A DNA stretch of 42,742 nt from UBA4923 sp964486135 (GCA_964486135.1 CAZAKT010000014.1:1-42742), one strand, 5' to 3'; positions 32,193 to 40,648 are shown, counted from the stretch's first letter. Numbers and translations are program-made. The notes: generated by a model not told the origin, from the sequence alone.

Positions 32193-33224
32193 CTAATAGC
32201 GGTTATGAACATCCTCCGCAAAACAAAGAAGGTCCCGGATCTCCAAAACCCTGCCATCGTCCAGTACCGCCTTCCCCTGCATCCGGCCGAAGACCTGATG
32301 CTGTTCCGTCCCGATCACCAGGGCATTGGTCCGGGCGTAGCGGTCCATGATGGGTTGGAAGTTCATCTCAAAGCGGCCGTCACTTGAGCTGAAACGCCAG
32401 GCTTCCATGTAATTGTCGGGGTTGAAGTGGAAGGTCACGTCATCCAACTTGTGACCTGTCCCTTCATAGAAGAGCATGTTTTCGGAAGCCGCCCGGGTGT
32501 CACCAAAACCATAGCCGATATTGAACCCAAAGGCCTTGCCGTCGATCCGTTGATTACCCGAGCCCCAGTACCAGCGGTTGTTGTAGGTCCAGACTCCCCG
32601 CCCCCAATCCAGAATGCCAAAGTCCGTCCCGGGATCAAAGGCGTAGCTTTGGCCATCGAAGCTCATCTGACCACTGGCCGGCATACAATTTATTTTCTGA
32701 TTGTAGTAGAAGGCTGTCTTCTTTCCGGCCCAGGGGGTGGCAATCACCATACTGTCCATCTCCGGCTGGTGGAGTTCCAGTTCACAGGTAAAATCCTTCC
32801 CCTGATGGAAGCGCTTGAAGTGGCAGGAAATACGGCGCAGACCCGCTTCCGCCTCAAATTGCATCTTCAACCTCTTATCCTCATAACGGGTCACCCCTGA
32901 TGACGAATCAGGCGGAAAGTCCATTTTGCCAAAGGGGAAGGGATTGATGATTGATTCCGTATGCTCCCAGCCTTCCTTGAAGTTGAGCAGGGACACGGAC
33001 TGCAAGCCTATGTAGCCTATATCCGAGAGGGTGAAGGCGCCGGCGAAGTCCTCATTGAGGACCAGATAGTAGTCCCATTCCTTGATCCTCCATTTTGAGG
33101 CCTTGATCTTGCGGCGGTCATAAACTTGAACAAGCCCTCTCGACCAGCCTGGCTCACGCAATGAGCCATCTTCCTTTAAAAGCGGTAGACCTTCCTTGAC
33201 TTGGTGATTGCGGCGACTGGTCAT
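32193..33224 (-). CDS. DUF2804 protein
   Basis: 343 residues from ATG 33222-33224 with AAGGAG 8 bases upstream. I recognise DUF2804: an N-terminal Q/R-rich start, KASKWRIKEWDYYLV, the centre with ILDWGRGVWTYNNRWYWGSG, and NIGYGFGD near 235. The predicted fold is all-beta; the family is distantly like lipocalin-type hydroxyneurosporene synthases (CrtC-like), which act on hydrophobic molecules, but no enzymatic activity is established. No signal peptide, so cytoplasmic. The gene lies alone between the mgtE leader and the terminator at 33362. The high Trp/Tyr content in 205-240 suggests a ligand pocket. Confidence 0.85.
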   Translation of the reverse strand: MTSRRNHQVKEGLPLLKEDGSLREPGWSRGLVQVYDRRKIKASKWRIKEWDYYLVLNEDFAGAFTLSDIGYIGLQSVSLLNFKEGWEHTESIINPFPFGKMDFPPDSSSGVTRYEDKRLKMQFEAEAGLRRISCHFKRFHQGKDFTCELELHQPEMDSMVIATPWAGKKTAFYYNQKINCMPASGQMSFDGQSYAFDPGTDFGILDWGRGVWTYNNRWYWGSGNQRIDGKAFGFNIGYGFGDTRAASENMLFYEGTGHKLDDVTFHFNPDNYMEAWRFSSSDGRFEMNFQPIMDRYARTNALVIGTEQHQVFGRMQGKAVLDDGRVLEIRDLLCFAEDVHNRY

Positions 33225-33361
33225 AAGCGGATCTCCTTCTTTGACTGGTGATTACAGTTTAACAAAGAGCTTGAGGACCTTGTAAACCCACAAGAAAAGG
33301 AGGGGAAGAAGAGCGCAATCACAGGATCCTATTCGCATAGTGGAATATCGACCAACTCCAG

Positions 33362-33399
33362 AAAAATAAAAGTCCTCGGAAGCCGCAGCTTCCGAGGAC
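33362..33399 (-). terminator. Intrinsic terminator after the 33494-33961 lipoprotein gene
   Basis: Minus strand: GTCCTCGGAAGC, loop TGCG, GCTTCCGAGGAC, then TTTTATTTTT. A perfect 12-pair stem with T run, about 95 bases after the stop; it separates the lipoprotein from the DUF2804 gene. Confidence 0.92.
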
Positions 33400-33493
33400 C
33401 GTGGGGTGCCTGCCTTTTGATTGTTTCATCTGTCAACTTGACAGGGAACAAAAATTTTGAGGCAACTCCCGAACAGTCAGCTTTTGATCGAAT

Positions 33494-33961
33494 TTATTTC
33501 AAATCAAAGGCATCAACGATCTCCTCTGGCGTGCCAGCAAGGATGGCCAAAATGATGAAGTTGTCTTTCATGGCTACGGTATTATAGTTTGTATCTCCAG
33601 TTGCCCAGTTCTCGGTTTCCGAGACCCAGACCTTGTGATCTGTCTCATCGACCCGCTTGTCATCGAAGGATCCTGCCATTGCCGGGATGGAGAAGTAATC
33701 CTGAGCCGCTTTGGCGCTCGGCAGGATGTAGGCGTCAACACTGAGACCGTCAGATCCATAGGACAAGACTGTGGTGCCGTCTCTTTCCGTCTCATTGATT
33801 TCAGATTCATCGATGCCTAAATGCTTTGCCAATTTTGTCTTGACTTCATCGACCTTATAGGCGCCACCATCCTTTTTACCGCCGCCTCCACAGGCAGCCA
33901 GGGAAAGGATCAACAGGGCGGCTAAAGCCAATACGGTCAAACGATGTACTCTTTTTTTCAT
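33494..33961 (-). CDS. Small lipoprotein
   Basis: 155 residues. Signal peptide MKKRVHRLTVLALAALLILS ending LAAC (Cys about 24), then a Gly/Lys linker and a compact alpha/beta domain of about 115 residues with YGSDGLSVDAYILPSAKAAQDYF and a C-terminal GTPEEIVDAFDL. Start ATG 33959-33961 has a perfect AGGAGG. No family recognised. Transcribed alone: terminator downstream at 33362, and divergent from the helical two-gene operon at 34107. A 12-codon ORF precedes it (33971-34009). Confidence 0.8.
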   Translation of the reverse strand: MKKRVHRLTVLALAALLILSLAACGGGGKKDGGAYKVDEVKTKLAKHLGIDESEINETERDGTTVLSYGSDGLSVDAYILPSAKAAQDYFSIPAMAGSFDDKRVDETDHKVWVSETENWATGDTNYNTVAMKDNFIILAILAGTPEEIVDAFDLK

Positions 33962-33970
33962 AATTTCCTC

Positions 33971-34009
33971 CTAAATGTATATGTAACCGCCGAGCAGTCT
34001 ACCATTCAT
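33971..34009 (-). CDS. Possible 12-codon leader ORF (MNGRLLGGYIYI)
   Basis: GGAGG (34016-34020) lies 6 bases before ATG 34007-34009; the frame runs twelve codons to TAG at 33971-33973. That TAG overlaps the ribosome site (TTAGGAGG) of the lipoprotein gene, an arrangement suited to translational coupling. No evidence that the peptide itself matters. Confidence 0.35.
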   Translation of the reverse strand: MNGRLLGGYIYI

Positions 34010-34106
34010 TTCATTCCTCCACAAGAATGATCATGCAAAAGACACGAATTTAGGTTAGGCTTTCATTACCCGTAAACAGAGAAATACTTCAAGAAGGAGT
34101 CGCCAC

Positions 34107-34913
34107 TTGACTGACATTGATAAGGCTGTAAAACTCTATTCACTCATGGCAGATCGCCTGGAAAGCAGCGGCCGCGCCCCCCGGCAGGCCCGGGTCTATC
34201 GTGAACAGGCCGACTTGATCCGTGATTGCCGGAACCTGGCTGAAGCCACCGAAAAGATAAAGAACTCCCCCTATTTCCTGGCCCCCGGCGCCGCCCTTTT
34301 ACAGGATAAGCTGGCGGCCCTGGCCCAGGCCTCGGAAGCCAGTGGCATGCCCGATGTGGCCGAGGTCTATTGGGACAAGATTGAGGCCATCGAATCTGAT
34401 ATCGCTGCCATGTATGAGACCGGCTATGAGGTCAGGGCCCGGAATCTCAAGCAGCCTTACCTGGAAACGCTGGAGGCTTTTTCGGCCCTCTACCGCGCCT
34501 ATATAACCCTTTCCGGCCTGAGTGCCCTGGATTCAACCGGCCGTGAATCGGCCCTCAAGGATCTCCGGGAGGCCCTGGGCCGCCTGAGAAAGCCTTCGGA
34601 CGTCTTCAAGGAACTGGCTCTGCTCCCAAACTTCCGCCGCCTTGTGGAGGCGGATGACGCCGCCTATGGACTTTTTGTACAGGCCATCCCCAGGCTGGCG
34701 GCGGAAGGTCCTGATCTGAGAGAAGAGCTTGAGGGTATCGAGGCTGAATTTGAACGTACCCGGGCCGGCCTCCCCGCCCTCCAGGATCCCGTAAAGAGGG
34801 CAGGAAAGGCCAATGCCGGCCGAATCCGACGGGCCCAGGCGCTGGCCCAGGCCCCTTCGTCCCCCAGGGATAGCTACCAGTTCAGCCAGGAGGAGGTGGA
34901 AGCTTATGTCTGA
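34107..34913 (+). CDS. Helical protein of unknown function (first of a pair)
   Basis: 268 residues. Start is TTG 34107, clearly set by AAGGAG 7 bases upstream. No signal peptide, membrane helix or known motif. Almost entirely alpha-helical with Ala, Leu, Glu and Arg heptads (for example LLQDKLAALAQASEASG and LREALGRLRKPSDVF), and a basic linker near 235-250 (GKANAGRIRRAQ). It may pack as a helical repeat. Its stop overlaps the next gene's start by 8 bases, so the two are made together and probably interact. I do not recognise a family. Confidence 0.75.
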   Translation: MTDIDKAVKLYSLMADRLESSGRAPRQARVYREQADLIRDCRNLAEATEKIKNSPYFLAPGAALLQDKLAALAQASEASGMPDVAEVYWDKIEAIESDIAAMYETGYEVRARNLKQPYLETLEAFSALYRAYITLSGLSALDSTGRESALKDLREALGRLRKPSDVFKELALLPNFRRLVEADDAAYGLFVQAIPRLAAEGPDLREELEGIEAEFERTRAGLPALQDPVKRAGKANAGRIRRAQALAQAPSSPRDSYQFSQEEVEAYV

Positions 34914-36156
34914 TATAAATCGCGATACCGTCCAAGGCTATATGACCATTTTTAAGGATTATCAGCCTATGCATCCGGATCTGCAGGCTCAGGTGGATGA
35001 TCTGGGAAGACGGATGTATGAGCTGGCGGCCTCCCAATCCGACCCCCTCGTTTTTTTCCAGGCCTTTGCTGAATCCGGCCTCCAGGAGGAATATTCAGCC
35101 CTTATGAGTAGGGTGGTCATGGCGGATATGGGGACGGCGGCCCCGGACGGTACTGTCAAAACGGACTACAGCGATACTCCTGCCCCGGAAGTGTTTTCAG
35201 TCCGTCAATTCCTGGACCAGTACCGCCTGCCCTATGAAGAAGTGAAAAAAGCTGGTTACCGTAAACGCGCGGAAAAGGCCTATGAAGAGCTTTTCGCTCT
35301 TGCCGACGAAACCGACGATATGCAGGAGGCTCAACTCCTGATGGAGGAGAGGCGACTCTTGTGGCGACTGGTCAAGGAAGACGGCCTGGATATTTTCCAG
35401 CCTATCCTGGAAGCCATGGATCCCCTCCAGCCTGAAAGCATCCCCTTGGCCATGCATGTGGAAGTCTACCGGGAATCGGACAGCGATGAGACCTTGACCT
35501 ACGGGTTGGAAGTTCTGGAGGGAGAAAAAACGGCCCTGCTTGGTCGGGCCCTTTCCCGGGTCCAGCTGACGGTCCTCCTGGCAGGCCTCCTCATGGACTA
35601 TGGGGCCAACAAGCTCACAGCCCAGAAAAGCGGTGGCCAGGGGCCAGTGGGGCAAAAAGCCCTGAAGGGAATGATCGCCTTGCGCCGGGCGGTTCAAAGA
35701 AGTCTGGGCCTTTTGAAAAGCGACTTTGGGATGACTTTTGCCGACCTTATCCAGAATCCCGGCCTCATGATCTGGCTCCTGGTGCCACAAAATGTGGATG
35801 AACTGGGCCGCTTCAAGCTTACCCTCCATCCTCAGAACATCCGGGCCCTGGAAGATCTGGTCAAGGAAATCCAATCCGATCTGACCACCCTGGAGCTCCT
35901 GCAAAGGGAGAATGATCCGGTCATCTGGTATGCCCTGACAGGAAGCAAGGGCCGGGCTTATGAGGCCCAGGCTGAAAAGCTGGCCCAGGCCTCCAATGCC
36001 TCCCTGACCTACTACCGCTACAAGGCCAGCCTGGGTCAAGCGGGCGCGGCCCACCTGCCTGAGAAGGAAGCCAAGTCCCAGGCCATACCGCTTCCAAGCC
36101 AGTCCGAAGGCAAGCCTTCGGGAAAGGGTCTTCTAAAGGGACTTTTCGGCCGATAG
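34906..36156 (+). CDS. Helical protein of unknown function (second of a pair)
   Basis: 416 residues from ATG 34906, with GGAGG 9 bases upstream, overlapping the preceding stop. Soluble, mostly helical. Segments that stand out: a middle part with EVYRESDSDETLTYGLEVLEG, a hydrophobic run LLGRALSRVQLTVLLAGLLM, then LVPQNVDELGRFKLTLHPQN. The tail (about 385-416) is low-complexity and ends SGKGLLKGLFGR, a Gly/Lys amphipathic end that could touch membrane or a partner. No catalytic motif seen. Function unknown; context (overlap with the 34107 gene) suggests a two-protein complex. Confidence 0.75.
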   Translation: MSDINRDTVQGYMTIFKDYQPMHPDLQAQVDDLGRRMYELAASQSDPLVFFQAFAESGLQEEYSALMSRVVMADMGTAAPDGTVKTDYSDTPAPEVFSVRQFLDQYRLPYEEVKKAGYRKRAEKAYEELFALADETDDMQEAQLLMEERRLLWRLVKEDGLDIFQPILEAMDPLQPESIPLAMHVEVYRESDSDETLTYGLEVLEGEKTALLGRALSRVQLTVLLAGLLMDYGANKLTAQKSGGQGPVGQKALKGMIALRRAVQRSLGLLKSDFGMTFADLIQNPGLMIWLLVPQNVDELGRFKLTLHPQNIRALEDLVKEIQSDLTTLELLQRENDPVIWYALTGSKGRAYEAQAEKLAQASNASLTYYRYKASLGQAGAAHLPEKEAKSQAIPLPSQSEGKPSGKGLLKGLFGR

Positions 36157-36216
36157 AAGGGCGGCGGTCTGCGGTGTATCTTCAGCCGCCTTGTCTCTTA
36201 TAAAATGAGCTGGCTT

Positions 36217-36528
36217 TTACCGGAAGCGGACTGCCGTCCCATAGGCCATAACTTCCGCGGCACCCTGCATAACGGACGATGAGGCCAAGCGAATGTTTAT
36301 GACGGCATCCGCGCCCAGAACCTTGGCTTCCGCTGCCATCCGTTCAAGGGCCAGATCTCTTGCGCTGGCCATCATTTCGTTGTAAGATTTCAATTCTCCG
36401 CCGACCAGGTGCTTGAAGCTCTGGCCTATGTCCTTGCCAAGGTGACGGGTCTGGATGGTACTGCCCTTGACCAGACCCAGGAACTCCAGCTCTTTCCCCG
36501 GGATATAATCTGTATTGACTAAAAACAT
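36217..36528 (-). CDS. YbjQ/UPF0145-family protein
   Basis: 103 residues, the standard length. Typical features: N-terminal strand, GLVKGSTIQTRH, the helix YNEMMASARDLALERMAAEAKVLGADAVINIRL and the final AEVMAYGTAVR. The family forms pentameric rings and is sometimes called heavy-metal-binding, without firm function. Start ATG 36526-36528 has AGGAGGG upstream. Convergent with the second helical gene. The roughly 230 bases upstream hold no convincing gene. Confidence 0.93.
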   Translation of the reverse strand: MFLVNTDYIPGKELEFLGLVKGSTIQTRHLGKDIGQSFKHLVGGELKSYNEMMASARDLALERMAAEAKVLGADAVINIRLASSSVMQGAAEVMAYGTAVRFR

Positions 36529-36756
36529 TTGCCCTCCTCTTTTCGCGTATACGTGTACTAATCGCCAAAATACTGTCGACCTCTTCAGGATTTGACACCA
36601 ATACTGCTTCCTTATTATAGGCCCAATATAAGTGTTCCAAGAGACAGGCTATGGCCATCAGGAGTCCGATATTGTAACTTTTTCCGCCTGTAGAAAGGCT
36701 TAAGAGGGGTTTATTTTCAGGAAATCCGTCTCTAAGCTTACCGATAGATAAAATAC
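36529..36756. other. Gene-free stretch upstream of the YbjQ gene
   Basis: AT-rich. It contains a perfect CGTATACG palindrome (36546-36553) 18 bases before the YbjQ start and an open minus-strand frame without ribosome site. No gene can be supported. Confidence 0.5.
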
Positions 36757-36785
36757 TTGACAAAATCCGGATATTACAGTGTACT
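36757..36785 (+). promoter_or_regulatory. Candidate promoter of the cold-shock gene
   Basis: TTGACA (36757-36762), 17 bases, TGTACT (36780-36785), giving a leader of about 110 bases, as is common for csp mRNAs. A second possible promoter, TTGTCT (36862-36867), 16 bases, TACAAT (36884-36889), would leave almost no leader. Confidence 0.5.
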
Positions 36786-36904
36786 TAGCGAGTATTCAAT
36801 AAAATTACTTTGCTTCCCATCTTATGCGAATCATTGAAGGTCGATAATTGCTAGCAAATCCTTGTCTATTAGTGAATACACAATACAATTGAAAGGGCAC
36901 CCAA

Positions 36905-37114
36905 ATGAATAGTGGAGTAACCAAATGGTTCAACAATGAGAAGGGTTATGGTTTCATCGCCAACGACGACGGCGGGGATGATCTGTTTGTACACTTCTCA
37001 GCCATCGTATCTGACGGCCATAAGACGCTTGTTGAGGGACAGAAGGTCACTTTTGACATCGAAAAAGATCCTAAAAACAATAAGCTGAGAGCCACCAATG
37101 TTCGTTTAGCGTAA
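36905..37114 (+). CDS. Cold-shock protein (CspA family)
   Basis: 69 residues, a single cold-shock domain. RNA-binding motifs RNP1 KGYGFI (13-18) and RNP2 LFVHF (27-31) are intact, and the start VTKWFNNEKGYGFI is diagnostic. It binds single-stranded RNA/DNA and melts secondary structure in the cytoplasm. Start ATG 36905 has AAAGGG 7 bases upstream. The leader region (36790-36904) is AT-rich, and the gene ends at a strong terminator (37179-37226), so it is monocistronic. Confidence 0.96.
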   Translation: MNSGVTKWFNNEKGYGFIANDDGGDDLFVHFSAIVSDGHKTLVEGQKVTFDIEKDPKNNKLRATNVRLA

Positions 37115-37178
37115 AGACCATTTTGCAGACCGCCCCAAGCGGTTCCTTGTTCGAAAATAGCTTGTACTAAACATTCAA

Positions 37179-37226
37179 GAGGACCTTGCAGTTCATGCCC
37201 ATGAATCGCATAGGTCCCCTTTTTTT
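37179..37226 (+). terminator. Intrinsic terminator after the cold-shock gene
   Basis: GAGGACCT and AGGTCCCC pair (one mismatch), with inner TGC/GCA and TTCAT/ATGAA pairing around loop GCCC, followed by TTTTTTT. A long stem with T run, 65 bases after the stop. Confidence 0.88.
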
Positions 37227-37432
37227 GATGGGACCTGCGCAAGCCACACTCCAATACTTTGGATAAAGCATTGGATAGCCTGTCAATCCTGATACGCTGT
37301 AGATAGTCCTGGCTGATCTGTCCGTGATCGAAGGCTTCAATTTTTTCTCTGCTTAAGCTGATGTGGTAGGAAAAATGATCGTTGAAGGGGTTCCCTTTTC
37401 CCTGTAAGCGGAGAAACAGGCCCCGGCCTGGC
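37227..37432. other. Stretch between the csp terminator and blaR1 copy 2
   Basis: No annotated gene. One minus-strand frame stays open from 37462 down past 37115 and reads like protein (see findings), but has no convincing start. Possible gene remnant. Confidence 0.4.
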
Positions 37433-40210
37433 CTATTTCTGAAGATATGCCTGGATCCTTGCTCTCACCCATCCCGCGTCAGAGAGTTCGATCGCCCCGT
37501 CACTATCACTCTCCTGATATAAGAAGCTATCGTAACCATCCAGGATCCCCAGGACCCGAAGGCCGACGATGGTATTTCCGGCTCTTTCATCGATCCGGAT
37601 GAGCAGTTCAACTTCCCTGCCATAACCCGACTCGATCGATCCCAGACGCTCGTAATGATAGGAGACCTCAACATAAAAGCGCATGGACACCAGGTCCTTT
37701 TCCAAAGCTTTCGTCTCCGCCAGCCTGACCCCTATCTTATAGTCCCGCAAGCTGCTGTCTGTTGCCTGATAGGTCACTCTCATGGCTTCAATTTTTCCCT
37801 CAACATACTGGGACACCCCCTCATTGATGGCCAGTCCGGCTGGAAGTTGGAAGGGGGCTTGCTGGTCCACTGCGGAGAAAAGTCTTTCAAGAAAGCTATG
37901 AACAGGGCCCGCCTCCTCTTGTTCGGGCTCCTTTTCAGCCAAATGAAAGAGGCCACCATCGGCCAGGGAAGAAAGGCTGGTGTAAAGGGGCGAGGAAAGA
38001 TCTGCTTTAAAGCGCCAGCCATCGTCAGACCTGTCAAAAGCGTAGGTGTAAAGGCCATCCCAGGTTTGCAGGATCAGTTGTTGACCCTCCAGTCTGTAGT
38101 GACCGTGGGCCAGGTAGGAGCTCAAAGGTGACAGGGAAAAGAGGAATCCCCCCTCGGAGTTCAGTTGAAGGACCGCCTCATCTGCCAGTTCAGACCCGTC
38201 AAATCGATAAGTGTCAAAGGGCCCCTCGAAGCTGGTATCTTCAAAGGGACCGGTCTCAGGCAGGGCCAAGACCTGGCAGCTAGCCAGGGCCACGCTAGCC
38301 TCTTTTGAGACACTAATAGCTATAAACCGTCCGGTCACAGTCTGGTCTCCCGGAAGCGACCAGCGCCGGATGGTGATCTCCATCCTCCCCTCCTGGTCCA
38401 AGGTGATGGAGTCAACCAGAGAGCGGTTGGCCGGACTTTCCTCAAGCAGATAAAGCAGTAAAAGGCTATTGTCCCGGAAGAATTCGTCCGTGTACTGGTC
38501 AGCCAAGCGGGAAAAAGCCGGCGAATCGGTATCCTCCAAATTGAAATCGAAGTGGACAGCCATCTCCCGGTAGAAAGCTTCAAAATCTGACCGGCTGTCC
38601 AGTTTGACAGGAGGAATCAAAGTTGGCACAGAATCGACAGAGGGGAGGAGAAGCTTGTCTGACCGGTCCAGCATGGCCTTGTAGCCGGCTGGGGAGTAAC
38701 CCACTGGAGAAGAAAAGGCCTGAAAGCCGATCCCGATCGTCTCCTCCGGCTCATAAAGGGGCGGAGGATCGGTCTCCCCCTCCATGGCCGGCCTGCCCTC
38801 CAGGAAGATCAAACGTCCGCTTTCCAGAATCTCCTCACCCATGGGAGGGCGTTTTGCCACATAGAGCCGGTCCCCCTCAAGATAGAGTTCATAGTCGTGG
38901 ACAAAACGGTTCCAAAGATAATGAATCTCCTTATTCTCGTAATCAAAGACCACCACATGCTTATCGACAATGCCTGAGCCGAAACTGACCGTTGCGCAAA
39001 GCTCCGGCTTGCCGTCACCCGTCAAATCACAAAAATAGGTATTCCAGACCGGCATGCCCAGAAAAAGGCTTTCAGATCCAGCTTGTGTCACTGCCTCCAG
39101 CTCTCCCGGTGTCCAGCGGAAGGTCACGTCCGGGAATTCCGGCCTGCTTGTCTCAAGCTGGCTTTCCCAATCCAGGCCTTTCAAGTGCAGGTAATCAAAC
39201 CATTCCTCCGCCAAGCCCGGCTCGATCACCGTCCCAGGCAGATTTTCCGTCGGGCTCGTCGCTTCCTCAATTGCCTCCTTGGGATTGGTCAGGAAACAAA
39301 TAATCAGGACAAGGGAGACGATGAGGACCAGGAGGATGATCCAAAAGGCCGGTTTTTTGTAGTTCAGGATCTTTCGAATCCTCTCCTTGACGGCCAGCTC
39401 CCCGAAAGCCAGAGGGCAGGCCATGACCGACCGGTGGGGGATACTGGCGGCCAGGAGGACCTGGGAATAGACCAGGCGGTCCCCCTTGCCCATGGCCCCG
39501 ATGACCTTCTCATCACAGGCCATCTCAATATCCCGGCAAAGGAGAAGGTAGGCCAACCAGGAAAGGGGGTTGAACCAGTAAAGGGAAAGGATCAAGAAAC
39601 CCAGGGGTTTCCACCAGTGGTCCCGGCGGGCCAGGTGGGCCCTTTCATGGGCCAGAACCAGGGCCTTTTGTCTTGCCTCCATGCCTGAAGGCAGGTAGAT
39701 GCGGGGTTTTATCAGGCCCAGGATAAAGGGACTGTCGATCTCGTCGCTGATCCAAACCCCATCCTCCAGCAGCAGGGAGGCCCCCACTCTTTTTCTCAAA
39801 CGTCCATAACTGAAAAGGGCATAAAAGAGAAGAAGCAGGATACCGATCAGCCAGACGTAAGCTGCAGCCTGTGTCCAAAGCTGCAGAGGGTTGACAGAGG
39901 CAGCCGGGTCAGGGGCCAGGGCCTCCCCGATGACCGGATTCACCCATCGATTGAAGGCAGGGATCCCGCTATGGATTTGTGGAATGGGGTCAAACAGGCT
40001 ATCCGGCTTCACGGTCTGGGCGCTGGGAATAAGGCTCAAGACACTCTGGATCGAAAAAGGAAAGAGCAAGCGAAAACCAGCCAGCGACCACAGAAGGCAG
40101 GTCAGCCATTTGGGAGCCCTTTTCAAAAGAGGCCGAAGAAGCACAAGGGCCAGGATCAGCCAACTGGCTGCAATACTCATATTCAGGATTTTCAAAAAGA
40201 GGGTATCCAT
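37433..40210 (-). CDS. BlaR1/MecR1-type M56 zinc peptidase sensor (copy 2)
   Basis: 925 residues. Paralogue of the protein at 3259-5415: the first 310 residues align without gaps (HERAH at 188-192, EMACDEKV at about 229-236, PFILGL, WWKPLGF), and it has the same inner membrane helices plus a last helix near 290-308. The outer part is longer, about 610 residues. It shares the DLTGDGKPELC stretch and the SPLSSYLAHGHY beta domain with copy 1, but has about 180 extra residues between them and a different C-terminal domain. No penicillin-binding motifs are visible. Expected role: sense a signal outside and trigger inactivation of its BlaI partner, whose gene ends 2 bases upstream. The differing outer parts suggest different ligands. 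Confidence 0.88.
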   Translation of the reverse strand: MDTLFLKILNMSIAASWLILALVLLRPLLKRAPKWLTCLLWSLAGFRLLFPFSIQSVLSLIPSAQTVKPDSLFDPIPQIHSGIPAFNRWVNPVIGEALAPDPAASVNPLQLWTQAAAYVWLIGILLLLFYALFSYGRLRKRVGASLLLEDGVWISDEIDSPFILGLIKPRIYLPSGMEARQKALVLAHERAHLARRDHWWKPLGFLILSLYWFNPLSWLAYLLLCRDIEMACDEKVIGAMGKGDRLVYSQVLLAASIPHRSVMACPLAFGELAVKERIRKILNYKKPAFWIILLVLIVSLVLIICFLTNPKEAIEEATSPTENLPGTVIEPGLAEEWFDYLHLKGLDWESQLETSRPEFPDVTFRWTPGELEAVTQAGSESLFLGMPVWNTYFCDLTGDGKPELCATVSFGSGIVDKHVVVFDYENKEIHYLWNRFVHDYELYLEGDRLYVAKRPPMGEEILESGRLIFLEGRPAMEGETDPPPLYEPEETIGIGFQAFSSPVGYSPAGYKAMLDRSDKLLLPSVDSVPTLIPPVKLDSRSDFEAFYREMAVHFDFNLEDTDSPAFSRLADQYTDEFFRDNSLLLLYLLEESPANRSLVDSITLDQEGRMEITIRRWSLPGDQTVTGRFIAISVSKEASVALASCQVLALPETGPFEDTSFEGPFDTYRFDGSELADEAVLQLNSEGGFLFSLSPLSSYLAHGHYRLEGQQLILQTWDGLYTYAFDRSDDGWRFKADLSSPLYTSLSSLADGGLFHLAEKEPEQEEAGPVHSFLERLFSAVDQQAPFQLPAGLAINEGVSQYVEGKIEAMRVTYQATDSSLRDYKIGVRLAETKALEKDLVSMRFYVEVSYHYERLGSIESGYGREVELLIRIDERAGNTIVGLRVLGILDGYDSFLYQESDSDGAIELSDAGWVRARIQAYLQK

Positions 40211-40212
40211 CT

Positions 40213-40578
40213 TCAGCCTTCTCTTGCCGCCTCTTCAATCATTTCCTGGATTTGGAAGACTTCCTCTTCGGAAAGGGACTGTCGCCTGGTAAAGGCAGCG
40301 ATAAAAGCCGGCAGTGAGCCGTCGAAACGTCTTTCGACAAAATGCTCGCTTTGCAGGGCTTCATAGTCTTCCCGGGAGATGACAGATGACACCTTCCCCT
40401 TTTCATTCTTGAAAAGACCCCGATCAATGAGTTTTCGAAGGACCGTGTAGGTTGTCGACCGCTTCCAGCCCAAAGCCTTCTCACATAGTTTGACTAATTC
40501 CCGTGAATGCAGGGGCTCATGCTCCCAAATGATAGCGGCGAAACGAGACTCCACTTCACCCAAACTGACGACTGCCAT
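40213..40578 (-). CDS. BlaI/MecI/CopY-family transcriptional repressor (copy 2)
   Basis: 121 residues from ATG 40576-40578, with GGAGG 7 bases upstream; an ATG at 40603-40605 would add nine residues and lies almost on the transcription start, so I reject it. With this start the protein matches copy 1 end to end in length. Winged helix (about 5-70, WKRSTTYTVLRKLIDRGLF) and dimerisation part with SLPAFIAAFTRRQ. First in an operon with the M56 sensor. Its promoter carries the same operator half-sites as copy 1, so each repressor may also bind the other's promoter. Confidence 0.93.
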   Translation of the reverse strand: MAVVSLGEVESRFAAIIWEHEPLHSRELVKLCEKALGWKRSTTYTVLRKLIDRGLFKNEKGKVSSVISREDYEALQSEHFVERRFDGSLPAFIAAFTRRQSLSEEEVFQIQEMIEEAAREG

Positions 40579-40607
40579 CCGCTTGCCTCCGCTCAGTCGA
40601 TTCACAA

Positions 40608-40640
40608 TAGACTAAGGTCAGTTTATGCTCAGTAAACTGA
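40608..40640. promoter_or_regulatory. Candidate BlaI operator (copy 2)
   Basis: TCAGTTTA (40618-40625), seven bases, TAAACTGA (40633-40640) is a perfect 8-base inverted repeat. TAGACT (40608-40613), six bases, AGTTTA (40620-40625) is a second, overlapping one (5 of 6). Same half-sites and order as at 5814-5846. Confidence 0.75.
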
Positions 40641-40648
40641 TTTGTCAA
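40620..40648 (-). promoter_or_regulatory. blaI-blaR1 promoter (copy 2)
   Basis: Minus strand: TTGACA (40643-40648), 17 bases, TAAACT (40620-40625). The -10 and spacer lie inside the operator repeat; leader of about 35 bases to ATG 40578. Confidence 0.8.

Noticed and set aside
36540..36763. Minus-strand frame upstream of and overlapping the YbjQ gene
   Set aside because: Starts at TTG without a ribosome site and then runs across the YbjQ gene in another frame; no recognisable protein.
40579..40605. N-terminal extension of BlaI copy 2
   Set aside because: The upstream ATG is almost at the predicted transcription start, has no ribosome site, and would break the length match with copy 1.
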